This document shows positions 1-8,322 of a stretch of DNA of 64,000 nt, piece by piece (position 1 is the stretch's first letter; every line of letters begins with the position of its first letter). The notes beneath the pieces are model-generated. The model ran no database searches. It had not been told where the DNA came from and saw only the letters and a list, made by a program, of their open reading frames with translations. The translations under genes were made by a program, and so were the position numbers. Origin of the DNA: Candidatus Woesearchaeota archaeon (GTDB lineage: Archaea > Nanobdellota > Nanobdellia > Woesearchaeales > JAFGUC01); NCBI GenBank assembly GCA_016938695.1, contig JAFGUC010000043.1, positions 206,404 through 270,403 of the forward strand, read 5' to 3'.

Positions 1-2
1 AT

Positions 3-89
3 GCATCTATTCTTATCTTGATTTCAATAGCTTTATTATTTTTAGCAGCATTCTTAGAAGTATTTGTTACAGGAAATTTGTTCTATTAA
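3..89 (+). CDS. C-terminal end of a membrane protein (partial)
   Basis: An open frame enters from the left edge and stops with TAA at 87-89. It encodes 28 residues: a strongly hydrophobic helix, then the end EVFVTGNLFY. A terminal membrane helix followed by a short polar tail with a conserved-looking acidic residue resembles the end of SpoIIM-like (stage II sporulation protein M) membrane proteins, but this is only a resemblance. The stop overlaps by a few bases the stop of the convergent RPA-like gene. Most of the gene lies outside the window, so no function is assigned. Confidence 0.45.
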   Translation, partial: ASILILISIALLFLAAFLEVFVTGNLFY

Positions 90-808
90 AGAACCTTAAC
101 TTTTCCTGGTTTTACTTCAAAAATATCTCCTTTTTCTAGAAGTCTGTTTAATTTTTTCTCGCAATCTTTAACATTTAATTTAGAAATTATTTCATCAACA
201 TAAACACCATCGCCAGAATCCATTTCATTTATCAAATCTAAAATTGACTGTGGTTCTGATTCTGTAGCGGGTGTTTCAGAATCCATAACAATTTGTTCTT
301 CAATAATTTCTTGTTTATTACTAATAGATTCTTCAATTACAACACGCTTAGGTTCAAACTTGTCAAATGATGCTTGTTGCATACTTGGTTTTTTTCTATC
401 AATTTTTTTAGCTTTGGTATTAATTTTTTTTCTTAAATCTAGAAGTGTTTTTACATAGTTAATTCGTTCAATATTATTTACTTTTGAAATTAATTCTGGC
501 ATAATGTAAATTCTTTCATTAAATTCTCTAGGTCTGCCAATAACGTTAATCGTGTCACCCACATCAGCATCACAAACAATTTCTTCAAATGATCTAATTT
601 CTATCTCACCAGTTGAATCATCAATTATGATTCTTCTTGGTTCTTTGACAGTAATTGTACCATACAAATTAACTCTTGAAACTTTTCCAAACTCAGTATC
701 TAAATAATTTGGAGTCCATCCTTCTTGTTTAACATATTCAGAACTATTTAGTTCACTGATTTTTGCATATTTTGCCGTTTCTCTTTTGTATGAATTTTCT
801 TCTGCCAT
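86..808 (-). CDS. RPA32-like single-stranded DNA-binding protein (OB fold + C-terminal winged helix)
   Basis: The 240-residue protein has one OB-fold at about residues 40-110 (GKVSRVNLYG, IDDSTGEIEIRSF, VGDTINVIGRPREF, YIMPELI), the strand pattern of archaeal RPA2/RPA32-type proteins. A charged linker (about 120-185) leads to a C-terminal domain of about 55 residues (SILDLINEMDSGDGVYVDEI) that looks like the RPA32 C-terminal winged helix, a protein-docking module. It probably coats single-stranded DNA in replication and repair. It lies 9 bp downstream of mcm on the same strand, so the two are probably co-transcribed. The family call is good; whether it acts alone or in a heteromeric RPA cannot be told here. 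Confidence 0.8.
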   Translation of the reverse strand: MAEENSYKRETAKYAKISELNSSEYVKQEGWTPNYLDTEFGKVSRVNLYGTITVKEPRRIIIDDSTGEIEIRSFEEIVCDADVGDTINVIGRPREFNERIYIMPELISKVNNIERINYVKTLLDLRKKINTKAKKIDRKKPSMQQASFDKFEPKRVVIEESISNKQEIIEEQIVMDSETPATESEPQSILDLINEMDSGDGVYVDEIISKLNVKDCEKKLNRLLEKGDIFEVKPGKVKVL

Positions 809-817
809 TTTTAATCC

Positions 818-2851
818 TTAAATCTTTGAAATAGAGTCTCGGTCGGGTCTGTATAAATCTCCCTTCCTAATCATTTTCTCAACAATTTCTTCAGTTCTTT
901 CTTTAGGAATGCTTTTTGATTCACAAATCTGTAAGACTTCGTCATATGGAATTTTTTTACCGTGTTTCTTTTCTAAATCATCAATTACAACTCTGACAAT
1001 TCCAATTTTATTTCTTTCCGTAGATGTAATTCCTGACGTAATTTTATCAATGTCAATTTTACCTGAGTCTGGGTCAATACCCATGTTATTCAACCAGTAC
1101 TGCATAAGTTCTGTTGCACGTACGCCATCTTGTTTTTCAACAACAGTAGAATATCTTAATTTTGCAGATGCTTCAGCCAACCTAACCATTGCTTCAAGCT
1201 GTCTTGCAGTGATAGGAATTGCTTGTTGAATTCCATCTTCATCCTTAGAACCAGAATTCCTCATTTTAAGATAATACTGTTTGATTTCTTCTAATGCTTC
1301 TGTAGAAAGTTCTGGTGCAAATGTCTTTCTTGCGTAAATTATGTATAATTTTAATGTTTCAGTATCAATTGCAGGTTCTTTAGTTGTATTTTCTTGATGC
1401 ATATTCAAGATAAAATCTGCAAGTCGTTCGTCAGCATCAGGTTTAGGAATATCTCTGATTGGAAATATTAAATCAAATCGTGAAATTAATGCAGGAGGTA
1501 AATCAATTTGTCTTGCAATATTACTAAAGGGATCAAACCGTCCAAATTTTGGGTTTGCTGCAGCAAGTACTGTAGTCTCACAGGTTAATGTCGCTTGGAT
1601 GTTTGCTTTAGAGATTGTAACACTTTGTTGTTCAAGTGCTTCGTGCATCGCGCTTCTATCTTCTGGAGTCATCTTATCTAACTCATCAATTAAGCAAATA
1701 CCTTTATTTGCAAGAACCAATGCTCCAGCTTCTAATGCCCAACCTTTCATGAATTCATCTCTTACAACGGCAGCAGTTAAACCTGCTCCAGATGCACCTT
1801 TACCAGAAACATAACGTCCTTTAGGTGCAAGAACTTGTGCTCGTTTTAACAATTGAGATTTACCTGCTCCAGGGTCTCCTATAAGTAAAATGTGAATATC
1901 TCCTCTATTTTTTACACCATCTCCACGTTTTTTCTGGACTCCACCAACAAACTGCAAAAGAATTGCTTCTTTAACTTTCTCATGTCCATAAATTCCTGGT
2001 GCAAAAGAATCAATAATCTTATTCATGACATCTGGCATCATAGAAATTTCAATTAACTCTTGCTCTTTTTCTTCACTAATTTCAATCTCACTATAATCTT
2101 CTTGAATAGATTCAACAAAATTAGCCTCAAAGACTAAATCAAATCTTGTTAATTTTCCACCGTCCTTTGCAGGAATAGGAACTTCAGTAACAATGCCACA
2201 TATTTTAACTTTAGAACCAGGGTTAGTTTTCTTTTCAGATATTGGACTTACCAAATCATCTTTTAGAACAACTTGCATCCTTCTAGGTTGTTCTCCACCC
2301 TCAAGATTTTCAGTAGCTTCTTCTAAAACAAGACCTTGTAAATCAATCATTTCTTTATCAATTAATTTGAATTTACCTTTTCTTCCGCAAGCACATTTAG
2401 TTGGTTCAGAAAATTTTTGGTCTAATTGAATAATTGTTTGGATATTGCCACAACTAGGACATTCAAATTTAGCACTTGTAACTTGTGGTCTAACATCTCC
2501 TTTTTGTCGTATAGTTCCTTCAAGATTCAAAAGTTTACCAAGATGCTTTGAACGAACATTTTTAATTAAGACCTTTCTACTTGGTGGAAGATTAGAAAAT
2601 CTAATTTTAAATTTCTTAATCTCATGAGAAAGTTGAATTTGTTCTATTGCAAGCTCAAAAGATTGGATTGTTTCAACAGGTTCTTCTAATACCTTATCAG
2701 ATATCTCTGGAGAAAAACCCGAAAGTGTTGCAAAATCGATGACAATAAAATTTCTGTCATGCATAATCTGATTTTGAAGTTCTTCAAGGTAGAATATCTC
2801 TATGAATTCCTGAAACTTTTTCATGAGACTAACTAAATCCAACTTTTCCAA
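818..2851 (-). CDS. mcm: Replicative minichromosome maintenance helicase MCM
   Basis: The 677-residue protein is the replicative 3'-5' DNA helicase that forms a ring at the fork. Visible features: an N-terminal domain with a zinc site (C131, C134, C153, C155), Walker A GDPGAGKS at about 325-332, Walker B ICLIDELDKM at about 385-394, sensor-1 AAANPKFG near 431, and the arginine finger SRFDLIF near 457. A small C-terminal winged-helix region follows about residue 600. Length is normal for archaeal MCM. It is followed 9 bp downstream by the RPA-like gene, coupling helicase and ssDNA-binding protein expression. The start follows a purine-rich stretch (GGGGGTT on the minus strand). Confidence 0.97.
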   Translation of the reverse strand: MEKLDLVSLMKKFQEFIEIFYLEELQNQIMHDRNFIVIDFATLSGFSPEISDKVLEEPVETIQSFELAIEQIQLSHEIKKFKIRFSNLPPSRKVLIKNVRSKHLGKLLNLEGTIRQKGDVRPQVTSAKFECPSCGNIQTIIQLDQKFSEPTKCACGRKGKFKLIDKEMIDLQGLVLEEATENLEGGEQPRRMQVVLKDDLVSPISEKKTNPGSKVKICGIVTEVPIPAKDGGKLTRFDLVFEANFVESIQEDYSEIEISEEKEQELIEISMMPDVMNKIIDSFAPGIYGHEKVKEAILLQFVGGVQKKRGDGVKNRGDIHILLIGDPGAGKSQLLKRAQVLAPKGRYVSGKGASGAGLTAAVVRDEFMKGWALEAGALVLANKGICLIDELDKMTPEDRSAMHEALEQQSVTISKANIQATLTCETTVLAAANPKFGRFDPFSNIARQIDLPPALISRFDLIFPIRDIPKPDADERLADFILNMHQENTTKEPAIDTETLKLYIIYARKTFAPELSTEALEEIKQYYLKMRNSGSKDEDGIQQAIPITARQLEAMVRLAEASAKLRYSTVVEKQDGVRATELMQYWLNNMGIDPDSGKIDIDKITSGITSTERNKIGIVRVVIDDLEKKHGKKIPYDEVLQICESKSIPKERTEEIVEKMIRKGDLYRPDRDSISKI

Positions 2852-2916
2852 ACCCCCAATTTAATAAAACAAAATAAATTAAAACAAAAAAGAAATAAGA
2901 ACTATAAAAAGTTTCC

Positions 2917-3462
2917 CTATTTAACTTTCGCAAGTCTTTCTTTTAGCTCATCAAGAGCATCATTAACTTGTTCTTCACTTTTTGTACCAGTACATACAAT
3001 TTTACCGTTTGAGAAAAGCAAAAATGTTGCGCTAGTCTTGCTATTAATCTTATAGACAAGTCCAGGGAACTGCTCTGGTTCATATTCAGTGTTTGAAAGC
3101 TTCATAGCAAGCATGTTAAGATTCAAATCCATATCGATTGAACCAGATGCCACCATGTTTTGGATCGTTATTTTAGGTTTAATAGTTATTTTTATTCCTA
3201 ATTTTCCAACGTATTCAATTATTTTTTCAATTGAACGTTCAACTTCTTCTAAGTTCTTAGCACCTGTGCAAACAATATTACCGCTTGAGAATATCAGTGC
3301 AGTTGTTTTAGGCTCTTTAATTCTTATAACAAGTCCTGGAAACTGTTCTGGATTATACTCTGTATTGCTCAAAGTAGCAGCCATCTTCTCTAATGGTATA
3401 TCGTGCTCTAAGCTAGAAGAAACAACAATATTAACAATTTTGACTTTATGTTTACTTTCCAT
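2917..3462 (-). CDS. tbp: TATA-box binding protein
   Basis: The 181-residue protein is made of the two direct repeats that form the TBP saddle. Each repeat carries the signature SNTEYNPEQFPGLV or SNTEYEPEQFPGLV, followed by the strand FSSGNIVCTGAK or FSNGKIVCTGTK. It binds the TATA box and recruits TFB and RNA polymerase. Length matches archaeal TBP. It is transcribed alone, divergently from dut. A strong Shine-Dalgarno (GGGGGTG) stands a few bases before the ATG, so this mRNA has a real leader, unlike the apparently leaderless promoters common in this window. Confidence 0.98.
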   Translation of the reverse strand: MESKHKVKIVNIVVSSSLEHDIPLEKMAATLSNTEYNPEQFPGLVIRIKEPKTTALIFSSGNIVCTGAKNLEEVERSIEKIIEYVGKLGIKITIKPKITIQNMVASGSIDMDLNLNMLAMKLSNTEYEPEQFPGLVYKINSKTSATFLLFSNGKIVCTGTKSEEQVNDALDELKERLAKVK

Positions 3463-3475
3463 TCTAGTACACCCC

Positions 3476-3490
3476 CAGCATACGATGCTG
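3476..3490. promoter_or_regulatory. Perfect 15-bp palindrome at the predicted tbp start site
   Basis: CAGCATACGATGCTG has 6-bp arms and a 3-nt centre. It sits about 25 nt downstream of the tbp TATA-like box and just before the GGGGGTG ribosome-binding site. It could be an operator at the transcription start or a hairpin in the 5' leader that influences translation of TBP. Confidence 0.45.
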
Positions 3491-3509
3491 TTTAAAAAGG
3501 AAGTTTTAT

Positions 3510-3518
3510 TTATAAATC
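3510..3518 (-). promoter_or_regulatory. TATA box of tbp
   Basis: On the minus strand GATTTATAAA lies about 50 nt before the tbp start codon, predicting a start site near 3490. The position fits archaeal promoters (TATA centre about 25 nt before the start site). Confidence 0.5.
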
Positions 3519-3575
3519 TTTCTGGTTTTTTTTATAAATGTTTTTAAATGTTTTGATTTTGGCCTATTTTTCCAA

Positions 3576-3584
3576 TTTATAAAC
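3576..3584 (+). promoter_or_regulatory. TATA box of dut
   Basis: TTTATAAAC predicts a start site near 3605. That is compatible either with a leaderless TTG start at 3609 or with a short leader before ATG 3627. A weaker candidate, TTTATATT at 3602-3609, would make ATG 3627 leaderless. Confidence 0.45.
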
Positions 3585-3626
3585 ATCAATAAGTTTTTAA
3601 CTTTATATTTGATTCTAAATGATAAA

Positions 3627-4109
3627 ATGGTTTCAAAATTGATAGTAAAACAACTAGTTGAAGGTCTGGATAAAATTTCTTACAATACTGCTGGTGATGC
3701 AGGAATTGATTTACGTGCATCCGGAATTTGGGTAATAGATTTAGATTCTGAAAAAAAAGAGATAACTCAAGAAGAATATGAATTAAGTCCTGGTGAAAGA
3801 ATTTTAGCAAAAACAGGAATTCAAGTAGAGATTCCAACAGGTTTTTGGGGAAACATAAGAGATAGAAGTGGGATGGCATTTAAGTTTGGAGTACACAATC
3901 TTGCAGGAGTTATCGATGAAACATATCGTGGTGAGATTGGTGTTGTTATGGTGAACTTAGGTGAGAATCCATATGTTCTTAAAAAAAATGATAGAATTGC
4001 TCAAATGGTCATAACACCATATGAACAAGTTGAAATAGAATATACCAACGATGATTTATCTTCAACTCTTCGAAACGAAGGTGGATTTGGCTCGTCTGGA
4101 AAAAATTAA
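3627..4109 (+). CDS. dut: dUTP diphosphatase (trimeric dUTPase family)
   Basis: The enzyme hydrolyses dUTP to dUMP and diphosphate, keeping uracil out of DNA and supplying dUMP for thymidylate synthesis. All five trimeric dUTPase motifs are visible: DAGIDLRA, RDRSGMAFKFGV, GVIDETYRGEIGVVMVN, RIAQMVI, and the C-terminal lid RNEGGFGSSGK. Motif 2 has SGMA where SSLA is more usual. An insert with charged residues follows motif 1. ATG 3627 is preferred; an in-frame TTG at 3609 would add six residues. It reads divergently from tbp, and its stop directly abuts a 28-bp palindrome. Confidence 0.93.
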   Translation: MVSKLIVKQLVEGLDKISYNTAGDAGIDLRASGIWVIDLDSEKKEITQEEYELSPGERILAKTGIQVEIPTGFWGNIRDRSGMAFKFGVHNLAGVIDETYRGEIGVVMVNLGENPYVLKKNDRIAQMVITPYEQVEIEYTNDDLSSTLRNEGGFGSSGKN

Positions 4110-4137
4110 ATTGTTTATAAAAATATTTATAAACAAT
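4110..4137. promoter_or_regulatory. 28-bp perfect inverted repeat containing two TATA boxes
   Basis: Two 12-bp arms (ATTGTTTATAAA and its exact reverse complement) flank the spacer AATA. Each arm contains TTTATAAA. The right-hand TATA box is about 25 nt before ATG 4156, which would make that gene leaderless. The palindrome begins one base after the dut stop, so it may also terminate dut or drive antisense transcription into it. Confidence 0.6.
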
Positions 4138-4155
4138 CACTCTATCTAAAATATT

Positions 4156-4908
4156 ATGCCTGATCAAGGGTTTAGTTTAGGAACTTATCATAAACATTTT
4201 AAGTTCGACAAAAAAGAGGTAGCTATTGTTCTTATCGTTGCACTAGTTATTGGGTTCATTACATCTTTTACTAAATGGGGTTCAGATGCAACGCCTGATG
4301 TTGTTGTTGGATTATCAAATTTATTTATCAGCACAATAATCTCTCTTGTAATTTTACTAATGTTTATTTCAGTTACAAAGTTTACCGCAATAAAGAGAGG
4401 ATATGATGTAAAAATAGAAACCTCTCCAATAATGATTTTTATTTCTATAATGGTTTCATTCATCAGTTATGGCGTTGTGTGGTTCTTTCCAATAATGGGA
4501 CTCTCAATCTCTCATAATAAAAAATTACGATTAGGAATGTTCAGATATGAAGCAAACCTAAAAGAGATGTCTATGATTAGTTTCGTAGGTCCTTTTGCAA
4601 TTTTATTAATGTCTTTTTTCTTCAAGATATTTATGAACATGGCACAAATAGATTCCTTCTGGTTTGCAGAAAGTATAAAGATTGCAACATTCTTAGCAGT
4701 CTATACAATGCTTCCGCTTCCAAAAATGAATGGCCTTCACATAATTTTTGATTCTAGAGAAAAATATTTTATGTATTTTGGTACTATAATTGGATTATCA
4801 TTATCTGTACTTTTAATTGATAATTTGTTGCTTGCACTAGTTATAGCAATTATTTTTTCAGGTCTATTTTTCTGGCTTGGAATGAAGTTACTAGAAAAAA
4901 TCGCTTAG
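4156..4908 (+). CDS. Polytopic membrane protein, site-2-protease (M50)-like without a visible zinc motif
   Basis: The 250-residue protein has about six hydrophobic helices. The segments FVGPFAILLMS (about residue 142) and MLPLPKMNGLHI (about residues 191-202) resemble the GPxxN loop and the LPxPxLDG motif of M50 site-2 protease-like proteins. The catalytic HExxH is absent: the corresponding early helices contain no His-Glu pair, and Asn-Gly replaces the usual Asp-Gly of the second motif. It is therefore probably an inactive member of the fold, perhaps a membrane scaffold. The start looks leaderless behind a palindromic TATA element. The solute-binding lipoprotein gene follows 7 bp downstream, so the two may be co-transcribed. 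Confidence 0.5.
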   Translation: MPDQGFSLGTYHKHFKFDKKEVAIVLIVALVIGFITSFTKWGSDATPDVVVGLSNLFISTIISLVILLMFISVTKFTAIKRGYDVKIETSPIMIFISIMVSFISYGVVWFFPIMGLSISHNKKLRLGMFRYEANLKEMSMISFVGPFAILLMSFFFKIFMNMAQIDSFWFAESIKIATFLAVYTMLPLPKMNGLHIIFDSREKYFMYFGTIIGLSLSVLLIDNLLLALVIAIIFSGLFFWLGMKLLEKIA

Positions 4909-4915
4909 AGGTTAA

Positions 4916-6211
4916 ATGAAAAAACAATTTAGTTTAGTTTTGTCTTTAATATTATGTGTGGTGTTTATTAGTTCATGTTCTACAAAAACAACTACTTTAA
5001 TTGAAAATCAAACGCAAGAAAAAGTTTATTCTGAAGAGTTAAATATTATAATCCATCAATGGATGTTATCAAAATACAATTTTGAAGATGCTGCAAAAAA
5101 TTTTGAATTAAATCACCCTGGAGTTAAAGTTTCAATAGACACAATGGATAACAAAGATCCAAATATATTACTTTATTCTTGGAGAAATGGCTCTGCGGAA
5201 CACGATTTAGCTTTTGGTTGGGATGCAACATCACTAAAGAGTTATATTGAAGAAAATTTGTTATATTCTTGGGATAATTTAATAACTGAATATGGCCATG
5301 ATAAATTTGTAAAATCTTTTCTAGATTTAGGAAAATCAGGAAATTCAATATTTGTAATTCCGATGACTGGGGAAGTGATGGCTGTAACAATTCGAAAAGA
5401 TTTATTTAAATCAGCAGGATTATTAGATGAAAACAATAATCCAATTCCACCAAAAACATGGGATGAATTTCTAGAATACGCTAAAAAACTAACAGTTGAT
5501 TCTAATAAGGATGGTATACCTGAGACATATGGTGGATGTATTATGTCAACAGGACAATTCATCTCACAAAATTATATTTATGGATTACAATCTTCTTTTG
5601 GAAATATACTCAATGTCGATTCAAACAATCTAGATTTTGAATCAAATTCTGTAAAGGAAATGTTAGGTATTTGGAAAGAGAGTATTGATAAAAAATATTT
5701 AGTAAACGATACGTCTTTATGCAGAAACGGAATGAAGCAAGGAACTGTTGCAATGTTAGTTGCAACACATTCTCGTTGGCCAGAAGTAGAAAATGAAATA
5801 ATTGTAGATGGTTCAGAAATAACAATAATGCCTTGGTTTGGAAATAATTATGGTTCACTAGCATTTATGCATGGAATCTGGGCTCCAAAAAATTCAAAGA
5901 ATATTGAATTGGCAAAATCTTTTATTATTGAAGAAATATTAAATGATAATTTTTTGAAATGGAGTCAAGAAAACTATGGAAAAATGTCTCCATTAAAAAG
6001 CACATATACTCAACTAAGTGATGCACGATGGAATTTACTATTAAGTGAAGCAGAAAATGCAATAAAAATTCCAGATTTTAATAATTATGCTAAGTTTAAT
6101 GAAATAATGTTAATTGAAATGACTAATCTATTTAACGGTCACCAAACAGTCAATGAAACTTTAAATTCTATAACAATCAAATTAATTGAGGGAAAAATCT
6201 CAATAGAATAA
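4916..6211 (+). CDS. Extracellular solute-binding lipoprotein (ABC family 1, sugar-type)
   Basis: The 431-residue protein begins with a lipoprotein signal peptide (positive KK, hydrophobic stretch, lipobox ISSC with Cys near residue 21). The body matches family 1 periplasmic binding proteins: HQWMLSKYNFEDAAKNFE near the N-terminus, a GEVMAVTIRKDLFKSAGL hinge region, PPKTWDEFLEYAKKLT, and WAPKNSKNIELAKSFI. Such proteins capture sugars or oligosaccharides outside the cell. No ABC permease or ATPase follows. Instead a membrane histidine kinase starts 1 bp after the stop, which suggests a sensory rather than a transport role. A GAGG ribosome-binding site precedes the ATG. Confidence 0.82.
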   Translation: MKKQFSLVLSLILCVVFISSCSTKTTTLIENQTQEKVYSEELNIIIHQWMLSKYNFEDAAKNFELNHPGVKVSIDTMDNKDPNILLYSWRNGSAEHDLAFGWDATSLKSYIEENLLYSWDNLITEYGHDKFVKSFLDLGKSGNSIFVIPMTGEVMAVTIRKDLFKSAGLLDENNNPIPPKTWDEFLEYAKKLTVDSNKDGIPETYGGCIMSTGQFISQNYIYGLQSSFGNILNVDSNNLDFESNSVKEMLGIWKESIDKKYLVNDTSLCRNGMKQGTVAMLVATHSRWPEVENEIIVDGSEITIMPWFGNNYGSLAFMHGIWAPKNSKNIELAKSFIIEEILNDNFLKWSQENYGKMSPLKSTYTQLSDARWNLLLSEAENAIKIPDFNNYAKFNEIMLIEMTNLFNGHQTVNETLNSITIKLIEGKISIE

Positions 6212-6212
6212 A

Positions 6213-7891
6213 ATGGGTCGCCGTTTTATATCTCTAAAAACAAAATTAATCCTATTGGTATTAGGTATTTTATTAATTACACTAATAACTCATGCAACAT
6301 TTAATATTTTTTCAGAAATCAATAAAATTAAAAGTGAGACTTGAATGAAGGTAAAGTATTTACCGAGATGAGTGCATCTTTTATCTTCGATGTTTCAGAG
6401 TGGAATATTGGTAAATATCTAAAACAAGAAATTCAAGATAAAGGAAAACAAATATTACAAGACATAATAGAAAAGAAACCAGATATAATTGAAATTAGAG
6501 AAATAAATAATAATGGTGACGTATCTTTTTCTTATTCCGATACATCTTTAGCATATCCAAACGAAAGAATAAATCAAGAATTACTAACAAAAATATTAAA
6601 TCAAACATTATATTATGAAGATTTAGTATTAGATGATAAAAAAGTATATGATATCTATTATGTAACTCCTGATTTGAGTTCTGCAAGACGAGATGTTATT
6701 GAGTATTCTACAGATAAAATCCGTGGAATAATAAACATAAAATACGAATATTCAAAAAAAATAAAAGTTGTAATAATTCAAAAAATATTAAATGAAATAC
6801 TTATATTCTTAATTTTTTTGTTGATATCAACATTCCTTGTAGTAATATTTTCTGAAAAAATAACTCGTCCTATACTAAAATTTAAGGCAAAAACAAAAGA
6901 AATTGTAGGTGGAAAATATAATATTAAAACAAACATATCTTCAAACGATGAAATTGGAGATTTAGCAATTTCTTTTGATACTATGGCAGAAGATTTAAAG
7001 AAAAATCAAGAACAATTAAAACAATACAACGAAACTTTAGAAGAAAAAGTCAAAGACCGAACAAAAGAATTATCGTTGAAAGTTAGAGAATTAAACAAAG
7101 CTAAAAGAAATATTGAACAGTTCAATAAAAATCTAGATTCTATGGTTAAAAAAAGAACTTCTGAACTTGAAAAAGCAAATATTCAAGTTAAAAATTTGCT
7201 AAATGTAAGATCACAATTTATTAATCAAGTTGCACATGACTTACGAACGCCTTTAACACCTATAAGTCTATTGATACCTTTGGCTGTTAAAGATATAAAG
7301 AGCAGGAAGTATTCTGAAGCAGCAGGAAAGCTAAAAAGAGTTACAAATAATATTGAATATTTATCATATCTGGTAACTGAAACACTTAATATTTCAAAAA
7401 TAGATTCTGGAAATTTACAATTAAATAAAGAAAAAATAGAATTACAAAAATTAATTTCTTCTGTAATAGAAGCAAATGAAACAACGCTAACTAATCAAAA
7501 AATAAAAGTTCATTTCGTTAAATCTTCAAAACCTGTGATGTTATTCATAGATAAAATGAGAATATATGAGGTGCTAAATAATCTTTTAATCAATTCAACT
7601 AAGTACATTGGTACAAAGAAAAAACAAATAACCTTTTCTATAACAGAAAAACGTTCCGATGTTGAAATATCTATTTCAGATACCGGAATAGGAATTGCAA
7701 AAGAAAATTTAAATAAGATTTTTGTAGAGTTTTTCAAAATAGATGATTCTCGTCATGATGCCGCAGCATCATCAGGATTGGGACTAAGTATTTGTAAGCG
7801 TTTAATTGATTTACATCATGGTAAAATCTGGGCAGAATCAAAAGGCCTTGGAAAAGGTACTACTTTTTTTATAACATTACCAAAAAAATGA
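6213..7891 (+). pseudogene. Membrane sensor histidine kinase, interrupted by a one-base frameshift near 6338-6342
   Basis: The first 43 codons (6213-6344) encode MGRRFISLKTK, a first membrane helix, and a stop. The rest (from about 6338 to 7891) is open in the -1 frame. It holds an extracellular sensor region, a second membrane helix (about residues 152-170 of that frame), a HAMP domain (ITRPILKFKAKTKEI; NDEIGDLAISFDTM), a long coiled coil, a HisKA box (INQVAHDLRTPLTP, phospho-acceptor His) and a HATPase domain (NNLLINSTKY, SDTGIGIA, SSGLGLSICKRL). Inserting one T near 6342 (GAG ACT TTG AAT) rejoins the frames. This is either a real disruption or a sequence error. No response regulator is adjacent. 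Confidence 0.8.
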
Positions 7892-7897
7892 AATAAT

Positions 7898-8179
7898 TTA
7901 ATCCATAAAAAATCCAAATAATATTTTCTGAATTAAATATAATAAAACAATATATCCAATAAAAGTACTTCCCCCAAAGAATGCAATAATCATGTAAAGT
8001 CCACAAACCATGTCAATTATGCTTGCAAAATCTCCCCAGAATACCACTCCTTTTCCGATTAAGTATATTGCAGAGATGAATAATGGTCTAAAAAAAGGAT
8101 CAATTAATCCAAATTGAACACCTGCAAAAATAATAACTGTCAGCAAATCCAAAAAACTCATTATTTTAAGTAAAAACAT
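7898..8179 (-). CDS. 93-residue four-helix membrane protein, probably cobalamin-riboswitch controlled
   Basis: The protein is almost entirely hydrophobic, with about four membrane helices (roughly residues 7-24, 30-47, 52-69, 73-90). Sparse charges (D10, D27, R31, K43, D50, D56, K85) mark the loops. I do not recognise a named family. An alternative ATG (codon 7, MSFLDLL) may be the real start. Its only clue to function is the 5' region: a cobalamin-riboswitch-like RNA occupies the leader, so it may take part in corrinoid uptake, or in a process made dispensable or necessary by B12. It is convergent with the kinase gene (7-bp gap). Confidence 0.6.
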   Translation of the reverse strand: MFLLKIMSFLDLLTVIIFAGVQFGLIDPFFRPLFISAIYLIGKGVVFWGDFASIIDMVCGLYMIIAFFGGSTFIGYIVLLYLIQKILFGFFMD

Positions 8180-8187
8180 TTAATTAA

Positions 8188-8300
8188 CGCTTTCCCGAAG
8201 AAATCTCTAAACGGACATCTCCACGATCCAAAATATTTTGTAAGTATTCCGACTTTACGGCTGCGGGTCAGTGTAGGATTTTCACCTGGGCTTTCCTTAC
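8188..8300 (-). promoter_or_regulatory. Cobalamin riboswitch-like element (compact, class II-like)
   Basis: On the minus strand the leader begins GTAAGGAAAG (8300) and ends its core with AATACTTAC (8240); GTAAG and CTTAC pair to close it. Inside are the B12 signatures AGGTGAAAATCC, CTGACCCGCAG and CCGTAAAGTCGGAATAC, in the order and spacing of the cobalamin aptamer core (P3-P6). Large peripheral helices are absent, as in compact class II aptamers. Two hairpins follow: 8229-8213 (GGAU/GUCC) and 8203-8191 (TTTC/GAAA, loop with CGGG). Either could supply the L13 loop that kisses L5 (CCCGC). The start codon is at 8179. Motif matching is by eye, but the conserved run is extensive. Confidence 0.8.
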
Positions 8301-8322
8301 AAATAGAAAATTAATAATTACA

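Noticed and set aside
3089..3547. 152-codon plus-strand ORF opposite tbp
   Set aside because: Shadow of the strongly conserved tbp gene; its sequence has no family resemblance.
6213..6345. Programmed -1 frameshift in the histidine kinase gene
   Set aside because: The overlap between frames is only about 5 bases and contains no slippery heptamer or following hairpin.
8188..8300. A tRNA or SRP RNA instead of a riboswitch
   Set aside because: No cloverleaf or T-loop consensus, too short for SRP RNA and lacking its conserved helix 8 loop; the B12 core motifs fit much better.
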